Source: CAYPNF01 sp964411985
GTDB lineage: Bacteria > Verrucomicrobiota > Verrucomicrobiia > Limisphaerales > J093
Direction of reading: 5' to 3'
DNA: 64,000 nt
NCBI GenBank assembly: GCA_964411985.1
Contig: CAYPNF010000014.1
Coordinates: 1-64,000 of the forward strand
The translations under genes and the position numbers were made by a program. Position 1 is the first letter of the stretch. Every line of letters begins with the position of its first letter. The notes under the pieces were generated by a model. It did not search any database. It saw nothing but the letters and a program-made list of their open reading frames with translations, and was not told the origin of the DNA. Below are positions 8,356 through 18,327 of this stretch, in pieces.

Positions 8356-11300
8356 ATGTCCTCATTCCTGATCTCCATCATCGAAAGCCAGGACCCGGGG
8401 TTGCGCAACCAGCCTTTGGACCGGTATTGCCAGAGCATTTCGACCGAAGAACTGCTGCGGGAGTCCAACTGTCTGGATGAGTTCCGCCGACAGAGCGGCA
8501 ACCTCTACGAGCGCGTGCGGGCCCTGTTCTTTCTCTATGCGATCCACCGTTTTCACCTCCCCTTCAAGCCGGGATTCAAGGCCCACGGATTGATCCCCTT
8601 TGGGGGGTATGAACACCTGCTGCAGCGACGCTTCGAGGAGGCGATTGAAGCCTTCCTGGAGGCTCAGCGACGCCATGGCCCCAGCGATTCCCTCAGCAGT
8701 GCTCTCGCCGCTGCCTATCACCGCCTGGCGTTTCAGACGCTTGCCAACCAGGTCCGCAAGAGTGTGAGGTCGGTGCGCGGAAATCAATGGATGTTCCGGA
8801 TGGGCCATCCTGAGGATCAGCCCTTGCGGCTGCGCCCGGAATTACTCCGCCGGTCTGCTGGCGATGGCACATATCCTATCCTGCGCGAACGCACACCGGT
8901 TCGCATGGACCTCTCCCATTGCGGATGGAGCGACATCTTCTTCCTCGGCATGGATTACCCCGAAGGGGCGCGGGTCCTCAACGTCTCCATCGACCTCGCG
9001 GTTCGGGGGCGTGACCAGACGCCGCAACCTCCGGTGGAAGCCTATTTCCGGGTGATTGATGAGCCGGTTCTGCGCCTGACCAGCGTGGATTTGGGAGCTT
9101 CCTCGGATGTGGCGACGCTAGGGGAGGTGTTCGATTTTGCACGGGATTACCTCGGCTTGCTCAAGGCGGCGGTGATCGCTTCCGGGATTGTTCCTCCCGG
9201 CATTGAGGGATCCGGACAAGACCTGGGCAAGCTGCTGGCTAAGATCGTGGGTCGGGGCAAGGGGATTGAGATCGTGAGCAACGTGAATGGTATCCCCAAG
9301 GGCTCGCGCCTGGCGGTATCCACCAACCTGCTCGCCTCCCTGATTTCCGTTTGCATGCGAGCGACGGGGCAGACGAATTCGCTTTGCGGCGGTCTGGACG
9401 AGAGCGAGCGCAGGGTGATCGCCGCCCGCGCGATTTTGGGAGAATGGCTGGGAGGCTCTGGCGGAGGCTGGCAGGATTCGGGGGGTGTTTGGCCTGGCGT
9501 GAAGCTCATCCAGGGGGTCCTGGCAACCGACGGAGACCCTGAATCGGGGGTTAGCCGGGGTCGACTTCTGCCCCAGCATCATATTCTCGGCCCGGAGGAG
9601 GTTTCGGAGGAAACCCGCCGCAGGCTCCAGGACAGTCTGGTATTGGTGCATGGGGGGATGGCGCAGAACGTGGGCCCCATTCTCGAAATGGTCACTGAGA
9701 AGTACCTACTCCGGTCGGAAGCGGAGTGGGAGGGGCGCCAAGGGGCTTTGGGAATCCTGGACGGCATCCTTTCCTGCTTGCGCCAGGGCGATATTCGAGG
9801 CGTCGGAAAGCTGACTACGGACAACTTTGCTGGTCCCATCCAGACGATCATTCCTTGGGCCAGTACTTACTTCACGGAACGACTGATCCAATCCGTCCGC
9901 AAAGAATACGGCGAGAAGTTCTGGGGATTCTGGATGTTGGGAGGGATGTCGGGCGGCGGAATGGGATTCATCTTTGCCCCGGAGGTCAAAGCCAGTGCCC
10001 AGCAACGGCTGGGGGAGATCATGTCTGAGGCCAAGCGATCGCTGCAGTACGCGCTGCCCTTCGCCATGGAACCGGTGGTGTACGACTTCGCCATCAATGA
10101 GCGGGGCACGTTTAGCGATCTGCTCGAGGGCCGCTCGGCGATGCTTCCTCCGGGCTACTACGCCTTGAACGTGCCGCCCTTGTTGAAGCTCGATTTCCAC
10201 TCCCTCCCCGCTGCCAGGCAAGCGGACCTGGTCCGGCTCGGCCAGGCCTGCCATGCGGCCGCCGGATTCGAGAAGATGCCGCAGATTCTCCTGGAGCGAA
10301 TGGTGCCGCGCTTTCGGCAAGAGGCGGAGTCTCAGGACTCTCTTCCCTCCCTGCTCGCTCAAAGCGGCTTCGACGAAGTGCAGCATGAGCAGATTCGGTC
10401 AGAGCTGAAATCGGCTCGGATTGGCCTGGCCCAGAACCGGCTGCCTGCCTCGGTGACCTTGCGCGATGTGCGGGAGGAGGACGTGGTGGATGCGACGCGG
10501 GGGTTGACGGAAGAAGATCGGCAGGCAGGGATGGAACTGCTCGCGGGCGGCCAGGCGGGAGTGGTGACGCTGGCGGCCGGAGCTGCCAGCCGGTGGACCC
10601 AAGGGGCAGGGGTCGTCAAGGCCTTGTACCCATTCTGCAAGCTGGCCGGCCAACACCGGACTTTCCTCGAAGCTCACTTGGCGAAGAGTCGCCGGATCAG
10701 CCGGTTGTGCGGAAAGCATCTCCCTTATCTGATCACTACCAGTTACCTGACCCATCGTCCCATCCAAGAGTTCCTCGAGGCGAACAGCTACTACGGCTAT
10801 GAAGGACCGCTGCTGTTGTCCCCTGGCAAAGCCATTGGCCTTCGCATGATCCCCATGGTGCGGGATCTCTTGTTTGCCTGGGAAGAGATGCCTCAACAGC
10901 GGCTGGACGAGCAAGCCCAGAAGGTGCGGGAAAGCCTGCACGCCGCGCTCGCCAACTGGGCGCGAACCACTGGGGAGGCCAGCGATTACACAGACAATGT
11001 TCCCAACCAATGCCTGCATCCGGTGGGGCATTGGTACGAGATTCCCAATCTGCTCCGCAATGGTGTCCTGGTGCGTTTGCTGGAGCGGCAACCGACGTTG
11101 AAGTACCTGATGCTTCATAACATCGACACGCTTGGTGCCGATCTGGATCCAGCCTTGCTTGGTTTGCATGCCCGCCGGGGAGCGTGCCTGAGCTTCGAAG
11201 TCATCACCCGCCGCCTTGAAGATCGAGGCGGTGGCTTGGCCCGGGTGGACGATCGGGTGCGTCTGGTGGAGGGACTTGCCATGCCCACGGAAGAGCTGGA

Positions 11301-11679
11301 ATTCGCCCTCTCGTACTACAACACCATGACCACCTGGATTGACCTGGACCGCTTATTGGAGGTGTTTGCCCTCACGCGGGGCGACCTGGTCAAGGAGGAC
11401 AAGGTTACGGCTGCGATTCGCGCCGTGGCCACGCGAATGCCCACCTACATTACTTTGAAGGACGTGAAGAAACGCTGGGGCCATGGGCAGGAAGATGTTT
11501 ATACGGTGGCCCAGTTCGAGAAGTTGTGGGGGGACATGTCCGCCCTGCCGGAGGTGGATTGCCGGTTTGTGGCGGTTTCGCGTGCGCGTGGACAACAACT
11601 GAAGGAGCAGGCCCAGTTGGACGGTTGGCTGCGCGATGGCTCGGCGCGGTACCTGGAATCGCTCTGCACCTGGGTCTGA
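8356..11679 (+). CDS. Bifunctional GHMP kinase (L-fucokinase-like) and UDP-sugar pyrophosphorylase-like protein
   Basis: 1107 residues in two halves. About 170-560 resembles L-fucokinase-type GHMP kinases: a sugar-binding motif (RMDLSHCGWSD ... VLNVSIDLAV), a phosphate-loop region (PKGSRLAVSTNLLASL, near residue 314) and GSGGGWQDSGG (near 365). About 720-1100 resembles UDPGP-family pyrophosphorylases: AAGAASRWTQGAGVVKALYP, a possible GGxGTRLG...K loop equivalent, HNIDTLGADLDP and YYNTMTTWIDLDRLL. Plant and Bacteroides FKP enzymes join the same two activities in the opposite order, with the nucleotidyltransferase first. This arrangement suggests salvage of a free sugar to a nucleotide sugar. 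The sugar is not determined. Confidence 0.65.
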   Translation: MSSFLISIIESQDPGLRNQPLDRYCQSISTEELLRESNCLDEFRRQSGNLYERVRALFFLYAIHRFHLPFKPGFKAHGLIPFGGYEHLLQRRFEEAIEAFLEAQRRHGPSDSLSSALAAAYHRLAFQTLANQVRKSVRSVRGNQWMFRMGHPEDQPLRLRPELLRRSAGDGTYPILRERTPVRMDLSHCGWSDIFFLGMDYPEGARVLNVSIDLAVRGRDQTPQPPVEAYFRVIDEPVLRLTSVDLGASSDVATLGEVFDFARDYLGLLKAAVIASGIVPPGIEGSGQDLGKLLAKIVGRGKGIEIVSNVNGIPKGSRLAVSTNLLASLISVCMRATGQTNSLCGGLDESERRVIAARAILGEWLGGSGGGWQDSGGVWPGVKLIQGVLATDGDPESGVSRGRLLPQHHILGPEEVSEETRRRLQDSLVLVHGGMAQNVGPILEMVTEKYLLRSEAEWEGRQGALGILDGILSCLRQGDIRGVGKLTTDNFAGPIQTIIPWASTYFTERLIQSVRKEYGEKFWGFWMLGGMSGGGMGFIFAPEVKASAQQRLGEIMSEAKRSLQYALPFAMEPVVYDFAINERGTFSDLLEGRSAMLPPGYYALNVPPLLKLDFHSLPAARQADLVRLGQACHAAAGFEKMPQILLERMVPRFRQEAESQDSLPSLLAQSGFDEVQHEQIRSELKSARIGLAQNRLPASVTLRDVREEDVVDATRGLTEEDRQAGMELLAGGQAGVVTLAAGAASRWTQGAGVVKALYPFCKLAGQHRTFLEAHLAKSRRISRLCGKHLPYLITTSYLTHRPIQEFLEANSYYGYEGPLLLSPGKAIGLRMIPMVRDLLFAWEEMPQQRLDEQAQKVRESLHAALANWARTTGEASDYTDNVPNQCLHPVGHWYEIPNLLRNGVLVRLLERQPTLKYLMLHNIDTLGADLDPALLGLHARRGACLSFEVITRRLEDRGGGLARVDDRVRLVEGLAMPTEELEFALSYYNTMTTWIDLDRLLEVFALTRGDLVKEDKVTAAIRAVATRMPTYITLKDVKKRWGHGQEDVYTVAQFEKLWGDMSALPEVDCRFVAVSRARGQQLKEQAQLDGWLRDGSARYLESLCTWV

Positions 11680-11740
11680 GCCCGGAGCGCTCGATTACCC
11701 TCCGAAGCGAAGCTCCCCACACCTACTGGCGACGCTCTTC

Positions 11741-12394
11741 ATGTCGGACATCTTTCCCAAGTGGACGAACAAGCTTCCGTTGCTGCTGACTGTTGCCTTC
11801 GTATTGGTGATGTCCTCCATGACCGCGGGGGTGTGGTACTACTTCACACCGAAATACACTCGGGCTGGCTATCAACCCATGCAACCGGTGGCTTTCTCCC
11901 ATGCGACCCATGTGGAGCAGCTGAGAGTGGATTGCCGATACTGTCACGATGGGGTGGAGAAGTCCTGGTACTCGAGTCTCCCCTCCAGCGCCACCTGCAT
12001 GAACTGCCATCTCCAAGTGCTCAAAGATGACCCGCGCCTCGCGTTGGTCCGCGAAAGCGCTCAGTCAGGCCGGCCCATCCCTTGGGTGCAGATCCACAAG
12101 ACGCCCGATTATGTCCATTTCCACCACGCGGCGCACGTGAACCAGGGCGTCAGTTGCATCGTGTGCCACGGGCAGGTCAACCGTATGGAAGAGGTGCAGC
12201 AGGTGCAGCCGCTCAGCATGACCTTCTGTTTGGACTGTCATCGTAACCCAGCCCCCAACTTGCGCGCTCCCGAACAGGTCTACAACCTGGACTGGAAAGC
12301 GGCGAGTCCCAACCAGCAAGGGGTGGAAGGTGCGCTCCTGATGCGCGATCTGGGCCTCAAGCCGCGGGAGAACTGCTCCGCCTGTCACCGATGA
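11741..12394 (+). CDS. actA: Alternative Complex III subunit A, pentaheme cytochrome c
   Basis: A 217-residue periplasmic membrane-anchored protein. One N-terminal membrane segment (about residues 10-30) is followed by five C-x-x-C-H heme motifs: CRYCH, CMNCH, CIVCH, CLDCH and CSACH. Five hemes plus the anchor match ActA of Alternative Complex III, the quinol:electron-acceptor oxidoreductase that replaces cytochrome bc1. The ATG at 11741 is chosen because it directly precedes SDIFPKW and the anchor. The open frame extends upstream without similarity. Its stop overlaps the start of actB by four bases (ATGA). Confidence 0.92.
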   Translation: MSDIFPKWTNKLPLLLTVAFVLVMSSMTAGVWYYFTPKYTRAGYQPMQPVAFSHATHVEQLRVDCRYCHDGVEKSWYSSLPSSATCMNCHLQVLKDDPRLALVRESAQSGRPIPWVQIHKTPDYVHFHHAAHVNQGVSCIVCHGQVNRMEEVQQVQPLSMTFCLDCHRNPAPNLRAPEQVYNLDWKAASPNQQGVEGALLMRDLGLKPRENCSACHR

Positions 12395-15300
12395 AAAGCG
12401 TACCTCCTCCTTGTCCTGGACCGGAGACTGGGCCGAAGTATTGGCGAAGCCTCGATCAACTGGTCGATACCCCTGCTTTTCGTGAGTGGGCGGAACGCGA
12501 GTTTCCTGCCGGAGCGAGTGAATTGGCGGATCCTGTGACACGCCGGCATTTCGCCAAAATTATGGCCGCATCCTTTCTGCTGGCAGGATTCGGTCTCACC
12601 GGCTGTCGGCGGCCGGAGGAGACGATCCATCCTTTTGCCAAAACCCCGGAAGGCTACGTGCACGGGGTACCGCGGTTCTATGCGACAGCGATGCCCACTC
12701 GCAGTTCCGCTATTCCGTTACTCGTCCGGTCCAGCGAGGGCCGACCCACGAAGATCGAAGGAAACGACCTGCACCCTGATAGCGTAGTGCATGCCTCGGA
12801 CGAACGCTTGGCGCGAGCCCACGCCGGCACCGATTTTCGAGCCCAGGCTTCCCTTCTCTCCCTTTATGATCCGGATCGGGCACGGCGATTCCTGCACAAG
12901 GGAAAACCGGTTACTCGCGAAGCCGCTTTCAAACACCTGGAGGATCTGGGCCGCCGTGCTGCAAACGACGGTGGAAAGGGCCTATGCCTGCTGCTGGAAC
13001 AGAGCAGTTCTCCTTCCAGAGATCGGTTGGTCCGCGAGTTGGCTGGTCGATGGCCGCAAGCCGCTTGGTTTGTGTATGAGCCGGTGGACTGCGACGCTTC
13101 GCAGCGGGCGGCGCGGGTGGCCTTTGGCCGACCGCTGAGAGCTTTTAACCGCTTGGAGAAAGCAAAGCGAATCGTGGCCTTGGATTGCGATTTTCTCGGC
13201 ACAGAACCGGAGAGTTTCCGCCTGGCAAGAGGATTTGCCGAAGGACGATCTCCGCAAGCCAGCCAAGCGGACGGGCTGAACCGTCTCTACGTCGTGGAGA
13301 GTTCCTACTCGTTGACGGGAGCCAGTGCGGATCACCGGCTGCGGTTAGCGCCCTCCCGGGTTCTGCCTCTGGCCGCGCTCCTGCTCGCTGCGATCCTGGA
13401 GGAGGTTGGATCCAACGGCACGTTGGTTGAACCCATGCAACTCGTGCCACAGCTTCGGAAGTTGGGTCAGGGGGCTGAGTCGCACCTGCCGTGGGTGCAA
13501 AACTGTGCGAAAGATCTGGTCGCGGGCGCCGGTGAGTCGATTGTTTTGGCGGGTTATCGCCAGCCCCTCGTGGTCCAACTTCTCGCCTGGGCCGCCAACG
13601 CTGTTCTTGGCAGCCTGGGGAAGGCGATCGAAATTTCCGAGGAGGGAGAGCCGTTTCCTTTCGGCGAAATCAGTGCATTGGCGGAGCGCCTTCGTGGTGG
13701 GACCGTCGAAACCCTTTTGATACTTGGCGGAAACCCGGTCTACAACGCCCCTGCTGATCTGGATTGGGTTCAAATGCAGCGGAAGGCCGGAGAGGTAATA
13801 CGCCTTGGTTATTACGAAGACGAGACCGCCCAAGGCGCGGATTGGCACCTTCCACAAGCCCATTTCCTTGAATCCTGGGGCGACGCGCGGACTCGGGACG
13901 GCATGTGGGTTCCCGTGCAACCTTTGATTCAACCCCTCTTCGGAGGGCTTACTGAACTGGAGGTCCTTTCCCGAGTCGGTGCTTCTCCCGTGAGCATTCC
14001 GTACGAAATCGTGCGGCAGACCCTGAAGGAGAAGTTGAGGGGAACCAGTTTTGAGGACGCTTGGAAACGCTTCTTGCATGACGGGTCTTTACCCGATAGC
14101 GCGGGTCAGGCGGTCCTTCCCCAGCTCCGCTGGGATTGCGTGCGGGATTCTCTCGAGACTGTTCTGACTCGTCCCCTTCCGTCGAATCCAGGTCTGGAGG
14201 TGATGTTCCAACCGAGCTATGCACTCGACGACGGGCGTCACAGCAACAACGGTTGGCTGCAGGAGTTGCCCGACCCAATCACGAAAGTAACCTGGGACAA
14301 CGTGATTCTGCTCAGTGGCTTTACTGCCAAGGCGCTTGGGGTCACTGCGGTAGAGGAGCAGAGCAGCAATCTGCAAGTTCCTGTAGTGAATCTCGAATCC
14401 GGGGGGCGAGTGATGGAGGGAGCGGTTTGGATCCAGCCCGGCTTGGCGGATGGCGTGGCGGTTGTCACCCTGGGCTACGGTCGGAGCGGATTTGGCAGGG
14501 TGGGGGGCAACGTTGGATACAACGGTTACCTGATCCGCACTTCGGAGGCTCCGCATTTCACCTCAGGAGCGAAGCTAACTGTGACTGGGCGTCGCTACCC
14601 CGTTGCTTGCACCCAGAACCACGGGTTCATGGAAGGCAGGCCGATCGTGCGCGAAGTGAACCTTGAGCAGTATCGGCAGCATTCTGACTTCCTGGCGGGA
14701 ATGAAAATCGAGAAACCGCCGGGAGGGAGTGCTCTCTACCCTAACCCGCTCGACGCGCGAAAACCCGACTCGCTCCACCAGTGGGGGATGGTGGTGGACC
14801 TGAGCCGGTGCACAGGGTGTGCAGCCTGCAGTCTCGCCTGCCAGAGCGAAAACAACATACCCATTGTCGGCAAAGATCAGGTGGGCCGGGGACGTGAAAT
14901 GCACTGGATTCGCGTGGATCGCTACTTCGCGGGATCGCTGGAAGATCCGCAAGTGGCGCAGCAGCCCATGATGTGTCAGCATTGCGAGAGCGCTCCCTGC
15001 GAGACTGTCTGCCCGGTGAATGCCACGGTGCATGACGATGAGGGTTTGAATCTGATGGTCTACAACCGGTGTGTAGGCACGCGGTACTGCTCGAACAATT
15101 GTCCCTACAAAGTCCGTCGGTTCAATTTCTTTGACTACAACCTGCGCCCCCTGGATGAGCTCTACAAGAGCCCGCTCGTCCACCAGATGGGTGGAGAATG
15201 GGGATTGAAACGCTGGTGGAAAGACCGGGATCGGGGCAGCCGCAAGAAGGACGAATGGGACCTGGCGAAACTGGCCAGGAATCCCGACGTGACGCTGCGG

Positions 15301-15714
15301 ATGCGTGGGGTGATGGAGAAATGCACCTTTTGCCTCCAACGCATCGAATCCGCCAAAGTGGCTCGCAAGTTGCAGGGTGTTGCTTCGGGGAATGTGGAGG
15401 TGAAAGATGGCACGCTGCAGGTCGCTTGTGAGCAGGCCTGCCCCACTGAGGCTATTCTTTTCGGGAATCTGAAAGACTCTGGCAGTCGCGTTTCCAAAGC
15501 AAGGGCGCAGGATCGCAACTACTCCGTCATGGAGTCCCTGGGGACCCACCCGCGGGTGACCTACTTGGTGCGGGTGAGAAACCCCAATCCCAACATGCCT
15601 GACTACCACCTGCTCCCCCTGAGTGCCCAGGAGCGGGAGGATCGCAAGAAAAGAAGACCTTCACAGACAGCGGCGCCTGCGCGGCAACTTGCCCCTGCGA
15701 AAGGAGGTCCTTGA
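12391..15714 (+). CDS. actB: Alternative Complex III subunit B, molybdopterin-family-like plus iron-sulfur domain
   Basis: 1107 residues. Near residues 51-72 lies a twin-arginine-like and lipobox segment (TRRHFAK ... GLTGC), typical for ActB. The long middle part has the fold signature of molybdopterin oxidoreductases, but ActB is not known to bind molybdenum. From about residue 800 come four Cys groups: CTGCAACSLAC, CQHCESAPCETVCP, CVGTRYCSNNCP and CTFC...CEQACP. These match three 4Fe-4S clusters and one 3Fe-4S cluster. It should pass quinol electrons to the cytochromes. It shares four bases with actA, and its TGA overlaps the next ATG by one base (TGATG). Confidence 0.93.
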   Translation: MKSVPPPCPGPETGPKYWRSLDQLVDTPAFREWAEREFPAGASELADPVTRRHFAKIMAASFLLAGFGLTGCRRPEETIHPFAKTPEGYVHGVPRFYATAMPTRSSAIPLLVRSSEGRPTKIEGNDLHPDSVVHASDERLARAHAGTDFRAQASLLSLYDPDRARRFLHKGKPVTREAAFKHLEDLGRRAANDGGKGLCLLLEQSSSPSRDRLVRELAGRWPQAAWFVYEPVDCDASQRAARVAFGRPLRAFNRLEKAKRIVALDCDFLGTEPESFRLARGFAEGRSPQASQADGLNRLYVVESSYSLTGASADHRLRLAPSRVLPLAALLLAAILEEVGSNGTLVEPMQLVPQLRKLGQGAESHLPWVQNCAKDLVAGAGESIVLAGYRQPLVVQLLAWAANAVLGSLGKAIEISEEGEPFPFGEISALAERLRGGTVETLLILGGNPVYNAPADLDWVQMQRKAGEVIRLGYYEDETAQGADWHLPQAHFLESWGDARTRDGMWVPVQPLIQPLFGGLTELEVLSRVGASPVSIPYEIVRQTLKEKLRGTSFEDAWKRFLHDGSLPDSAGQAVLPQLRWDCVRDSLETVLTRPLPSNPGLEVMFQPSYALDDGRHSNNGWLQELPDPITKVTWDNVILLSGFTAKALGVTAVEEQSSNLQVPVVNLESGGRVMEGAVWIQPGLADGVAVVTLGYGRSGFGRVGGNVGYNGYLIRTSEAPHFTSGAKLTVTGRRYPVACTQNHGFMEGRPIVREVNLEQYRQHSDFLAGMKIEKPPGGSALYPNPLDARKPDSLHQWGMVVDLSRCTGCAACSLACQSENNIPIVGKDQVGRGREMHWIRVDRYFAGSLEDPQVAQQPMMCQHCESAPCETVCPVNATVHDDEGLNLMVYNRCVGTRYCSNNCPYKVRRFNFFDYNLRPLDELYKSPLVHQMGGEWGLKRWWKDRDRGSRKKDEWDLAKLARNPDVTLRMRGVMEKCTFCLQRIESAKVARKLQGVASGNVEVKDGTLQVACEQACPTEAILFGNLKDSGSRVSKARAQDRNYSVMESLGTHPRVTYLVRVRNPNPNMPDYHLLPLSAQEREDRKKRRPSQTAAPARQLAPAKGGP

Positions 15715-17705
15715 TGTCGGATTCGGTTGGCCGCACGCCTCTCCCTCCTCCGCTGCCTGAGATGGAGCGAGTTCCTCTGGTGAGGAATCAGCGTTCGCTC
15801 GCCTGGATTTCGGAGTCGGTGGCGCGTGTTTCCGAAGGGCCGACGCCCCGATGGTGGTGGATTGCATTCGGGATCAGCGTGACCGTCATGCTCCTCTGCT
15901 TCAGCATGATCGCCTATCTGATGTCGACGGGCGTGGGGGTCTGGGGTGTGGGACATCCCGTCATGTGGGGTTGGGCCATTGTCAATTTTGTGTGGTGGAT
16001 CGGTATCGGACATGCAGGGACCTTGATTTCGGCCATTCTCTTCTTACTGCGCCAGCGGTGGAGGACGGCGGTGAACCGGGCTGCTGAAGCCATGACCCTC
16101 TTTGCGGTCTTGTGTGCGGCCATCTTTCCTTTGATTCATGTAGGGAGGATCTGGTTGGTCTGGTGGCTTTTCCCCATACCCAACTCCAACGGCATGTGGC
16201 CACAATTCCGTTCGCCCCTGACCTGGGACGTGTTTGCAGTATCCACCTACTTCACTGTCTCCCTCCTCTTCTGGTACATGGGACTGATCCCGGATTTGGC
16301 GGTGATGCGGGACCGTGCCACGACCCGGATTCGGAAGTTCGCTTATGGTCTCTTCGCGCTTGGTTGGCGGGGATCCTGCCGTCACTGGCATAACTACGAA
16401 AAGGCGTACCTCCTCCTGGCGGGGCTTGCCACGCCGCTGGTGCTCTCCGTACACAGCATCGTGTCACTGGATTTTTCCGTCTCGCAACTCCCCGGTTGGC
16501 ACAGCACTCTCTTCCCTCCCTATTTCGTTGCCGGGGCCATCTTTTCCGGGTTGGGCATGGTGTTGACCTTGGTGATCCCCATTCGCAAGGTGTGCCAGTG
16601 GGAGGACTTCATTACCGATCGGCATGTGGACCTGATGTGCAAAGTGACGCTGGCAACTGGCTGCATGCTGGCCTATGCCTACGGGATGGAGCTGCTTGCC
16701 GCCTGGTATAGCGGGAACGAACTGGAGCGGTTCTCGCTGTGGAACCGGGCTTTCGGACCCTACGCCTGGTCCTATTGGACCATGATTCTGTGCAACCTGG
16801 TACTGCCGCAGCTGTTTTGGTTCAAGCGCGTGCGCCGCAACCTGCTGGTGGTATGGCTCCTCTCCCTCGCGGTGAATGTGGGGATGTGGTTGGAGCGCTT
16901 TGTGATCGTCGTGACCTCCCTGCACCGCGAGTTCCTTCCCTCCAACTGGGGCTTGTACAGCCCAACCTGGGTGGATGTCTGCACCTTCATCGGCACGTTC
17001 GGGTTGTTCTTTACCCTGTTTCTCTTGTTCATGAGGTTCTTGCCGATCATCTCGATCTCCGAGGTCAAAAGCATCGTCCCGCAAGCCGACCCGTGTCACC
17101 CGCTCGGGGGGAGGCAGGCAGTCCGCGGCGAAAAGGCCCTTCAAGCGAACTCGAGTGGCGTACCCATGCTTGAACCAACGAACACCTACGGAATGGCGGC
17201 GGAGTTCGAGACTCCTGCCCAGGCGCTGCGAGCTGCCGAGCGGTTGCGTGATGCCGGGTTTCAGAATTGGGACGTGTATAGTCCTTACCCGGTGCGCGGA
17301 ATGGGCGGAGCCATGGGACTGAAGAACTCCAAGGTAGGTTGGTTTTCCTGCGGAGGCGGAGCGATCGGATTTGCGATGGGCTTGGGGATGGTCTGGTTCA
17401 TGAACGAGTTCGACTACCCGATCCTTGTCGGGGGCAAACCGCTCTTCAGTCCACTCTCCGCATTTCCTCCTGCCTTTGAGCTAACCATACTCTTTGGCGC
17501 CTTTGGGGCCTTGCTTGGCATGTTGATGGTGAACAAGCTTCCACAGCTGCACCATCCACTGCTGAAACGCCGGCGGTTTGCGCTGGCCTCGTGTGATCGC
17601 TTTTTTGTGGCGGTCGAGGCCTCCGATCCACAATACTGCGAGCAGCGGATTCGAAAACTTCTGGAGCCCCTCGGGAGCCAGAACATCGAGAGGATTGCAG
17701 AATGA
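15714..17705 (+). CDS. actC-actD: Fused Alternative Complex III subunits C and D
   Basis: 663 residues. The first 470 or so form the NrfD-like quinol-binding membrane protein ActC, with about ten membrane segments, HPVMWGWAIVNFVWWIGIGHAG near the start and the conserved PNSNGMWPQFRSPLTWD. After a short linker, residues 485-663 are a complete ActD (DUF3341): MAAEFETPAQALRAAERLRD, YPVRGM, two membrane helices, and a ferredoxin-like tail (DRFFVAVEASDP). ActC and ActD are separate genes in the characterised complexes. The ATG at 15714 follows AAGGAGG (15700-15706). An internal ATG at 17166 marks the start of the ActD half but has no clear ribosome-binding site. Confidence 0.92.
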   Translation: MSDSVGRTPLPPPLPEMERVPLVRNQRSLAWISESVARVSEGPTPRWWWIAFGISVTVMLLCFSMIAYLMSTGVGVWGVGHPVMWGWAIVNFVWWIGIGHAGTLISAILFLLRQRWRTAVNRAAEAMTLFAVLCAAIFPLIHVGRIWLVWWLFPIPNSNGMWPQFRSPLTWDVFAVSTYFTVSLLFWYMGLIPDLAVMRDRATTRIRKFAYGLFALGWRGSCRHWHNYEKAYLLLAGLATPLVLSVHSIVSLDFSVSQLPGWHSTLFPPYFVAGAIFSGLGMVLTLVIPIRKVCQWEDFITDRHVDLMCKVTLATGCMLAYAYGMELLAAWYSGNELERFSLWNRAFGPYAWSYWTMILCNLVLPQLFWFKRVRRNLLVVWLLSLAVNVGMWLERFVIVVTSLHREFLPSNWGLYSPTWVDVCTFIGTFGLFFTLFLLFMRFLPIISISEVKSIVPQADPCHPLGGRQAVRGEKALQANSSGVPMLEPTNTYGMAAEFETPAQALRAAERLRDAGFQNWDVYSPYPVRGMGGAMGLKNSKVGWFSCGGGAIGFAMGLGMVWFMNEFDYPILVGGKPLFSPLSAFPPAFELTILFGAFGALLGMLMVNKLPQLHHPLLKRRRFALASCDRFFVAVEASDPQYCEQRIRKLLEPLGSQNIERIAE

Positions 17706-18322
17706 TCATGCGCCATTTCCTCCTGGCTTTGGCCCTTCTCGTGGTTCTCGTCCTCTGTATCGCTGGGTTTCGAGGGAGTGCCAGCCGCCGGCCTCCGATC
17801 GAGCTCTTCAACGACATGGTCAGGCAGGCCAAACCCAGACCTCAGACCCCTTCTGATTTCTTCTCGGATACCCATGCGTCCAGGTTTGCACCCACGGGGA
17901 CCGTGGCTCGCGGCTCCGCGTTTCAGGATCTTCCCCTGAATACCGGCCGGGTGACGGGGACCACCAACTTCGTGGAGCTGAATCCATGGACGGTCACTGC
18001 GGCGTTGCTTGCCAGAGGGCGGGAACGTTATCAAATCACCTGTTTGCCCTGCCACGGAGCGCAGGCCGATGGCAAAGGGATTATCACAAAGTACGGGATG
18101 GTGGTGATCGCCAACCTGCACGATCCGCGCATTGTGCGGATGAAGGATGGAGAGATCTTTCATACCATTGGCTACGGCAGGAACCTGATGCAAGGCTATG
18201 CTGCCACCGTGGACATCCCGGATCGTTGGGCGATCGTCGCCTATGTGCGAACTCTCCAGTTGGCTCATTTGGGCACGATGGACGATGTGCCCCTGGACCA
18301 ACAGTCCCAACTGAGGAAATAG
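17702..18322 (+). CDS. actE: Alternative Complex III subunit E, monoheme cytochrome c
   Basis: A 206-residue protein with an N-terminal hydrophobic anchor (about residues 5-23) and one C-x-x-C-H motif (TCLPCH), followed by GAQADGKGII and a distal methionine candidate in RNLMQGYA. This fits ActE, the monoheme subunit of the complex. It starts within the stop of the fused actC-actD (ATGA), with an in-frame ATG two codons later. A cysteine follows VVLVL, but the residue before it is leucine, so the match to a lipobox is poor. Confidence 0.9.
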   Translation: MIMRHFLLALALLVVLVLCIAGFRGSASRRPPIELFNDMVRQAKPRPQTPSDFFSDTHASRFAPTGTVARGSAFQDLPLNTGRVTGTTNFVELNPWTVTAALLARGRERYQITCLPCHGAQADGKGIITKYGMVVIANLHDPRIVRMKDGEIFHTIGYGRNLMQGYAATVDIPDRWAIVAYVRTLQLAHLGTMDDVPLDQQSQLRK

Positions 18323-18327
18323 GGCCT

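Noticed and set aside
15711..15716. TTG at 15711 as the start of the fused actC-actD gene
   Set aside because: The ATG at 15714 is one codon later and better spaced from AAGGAGG.
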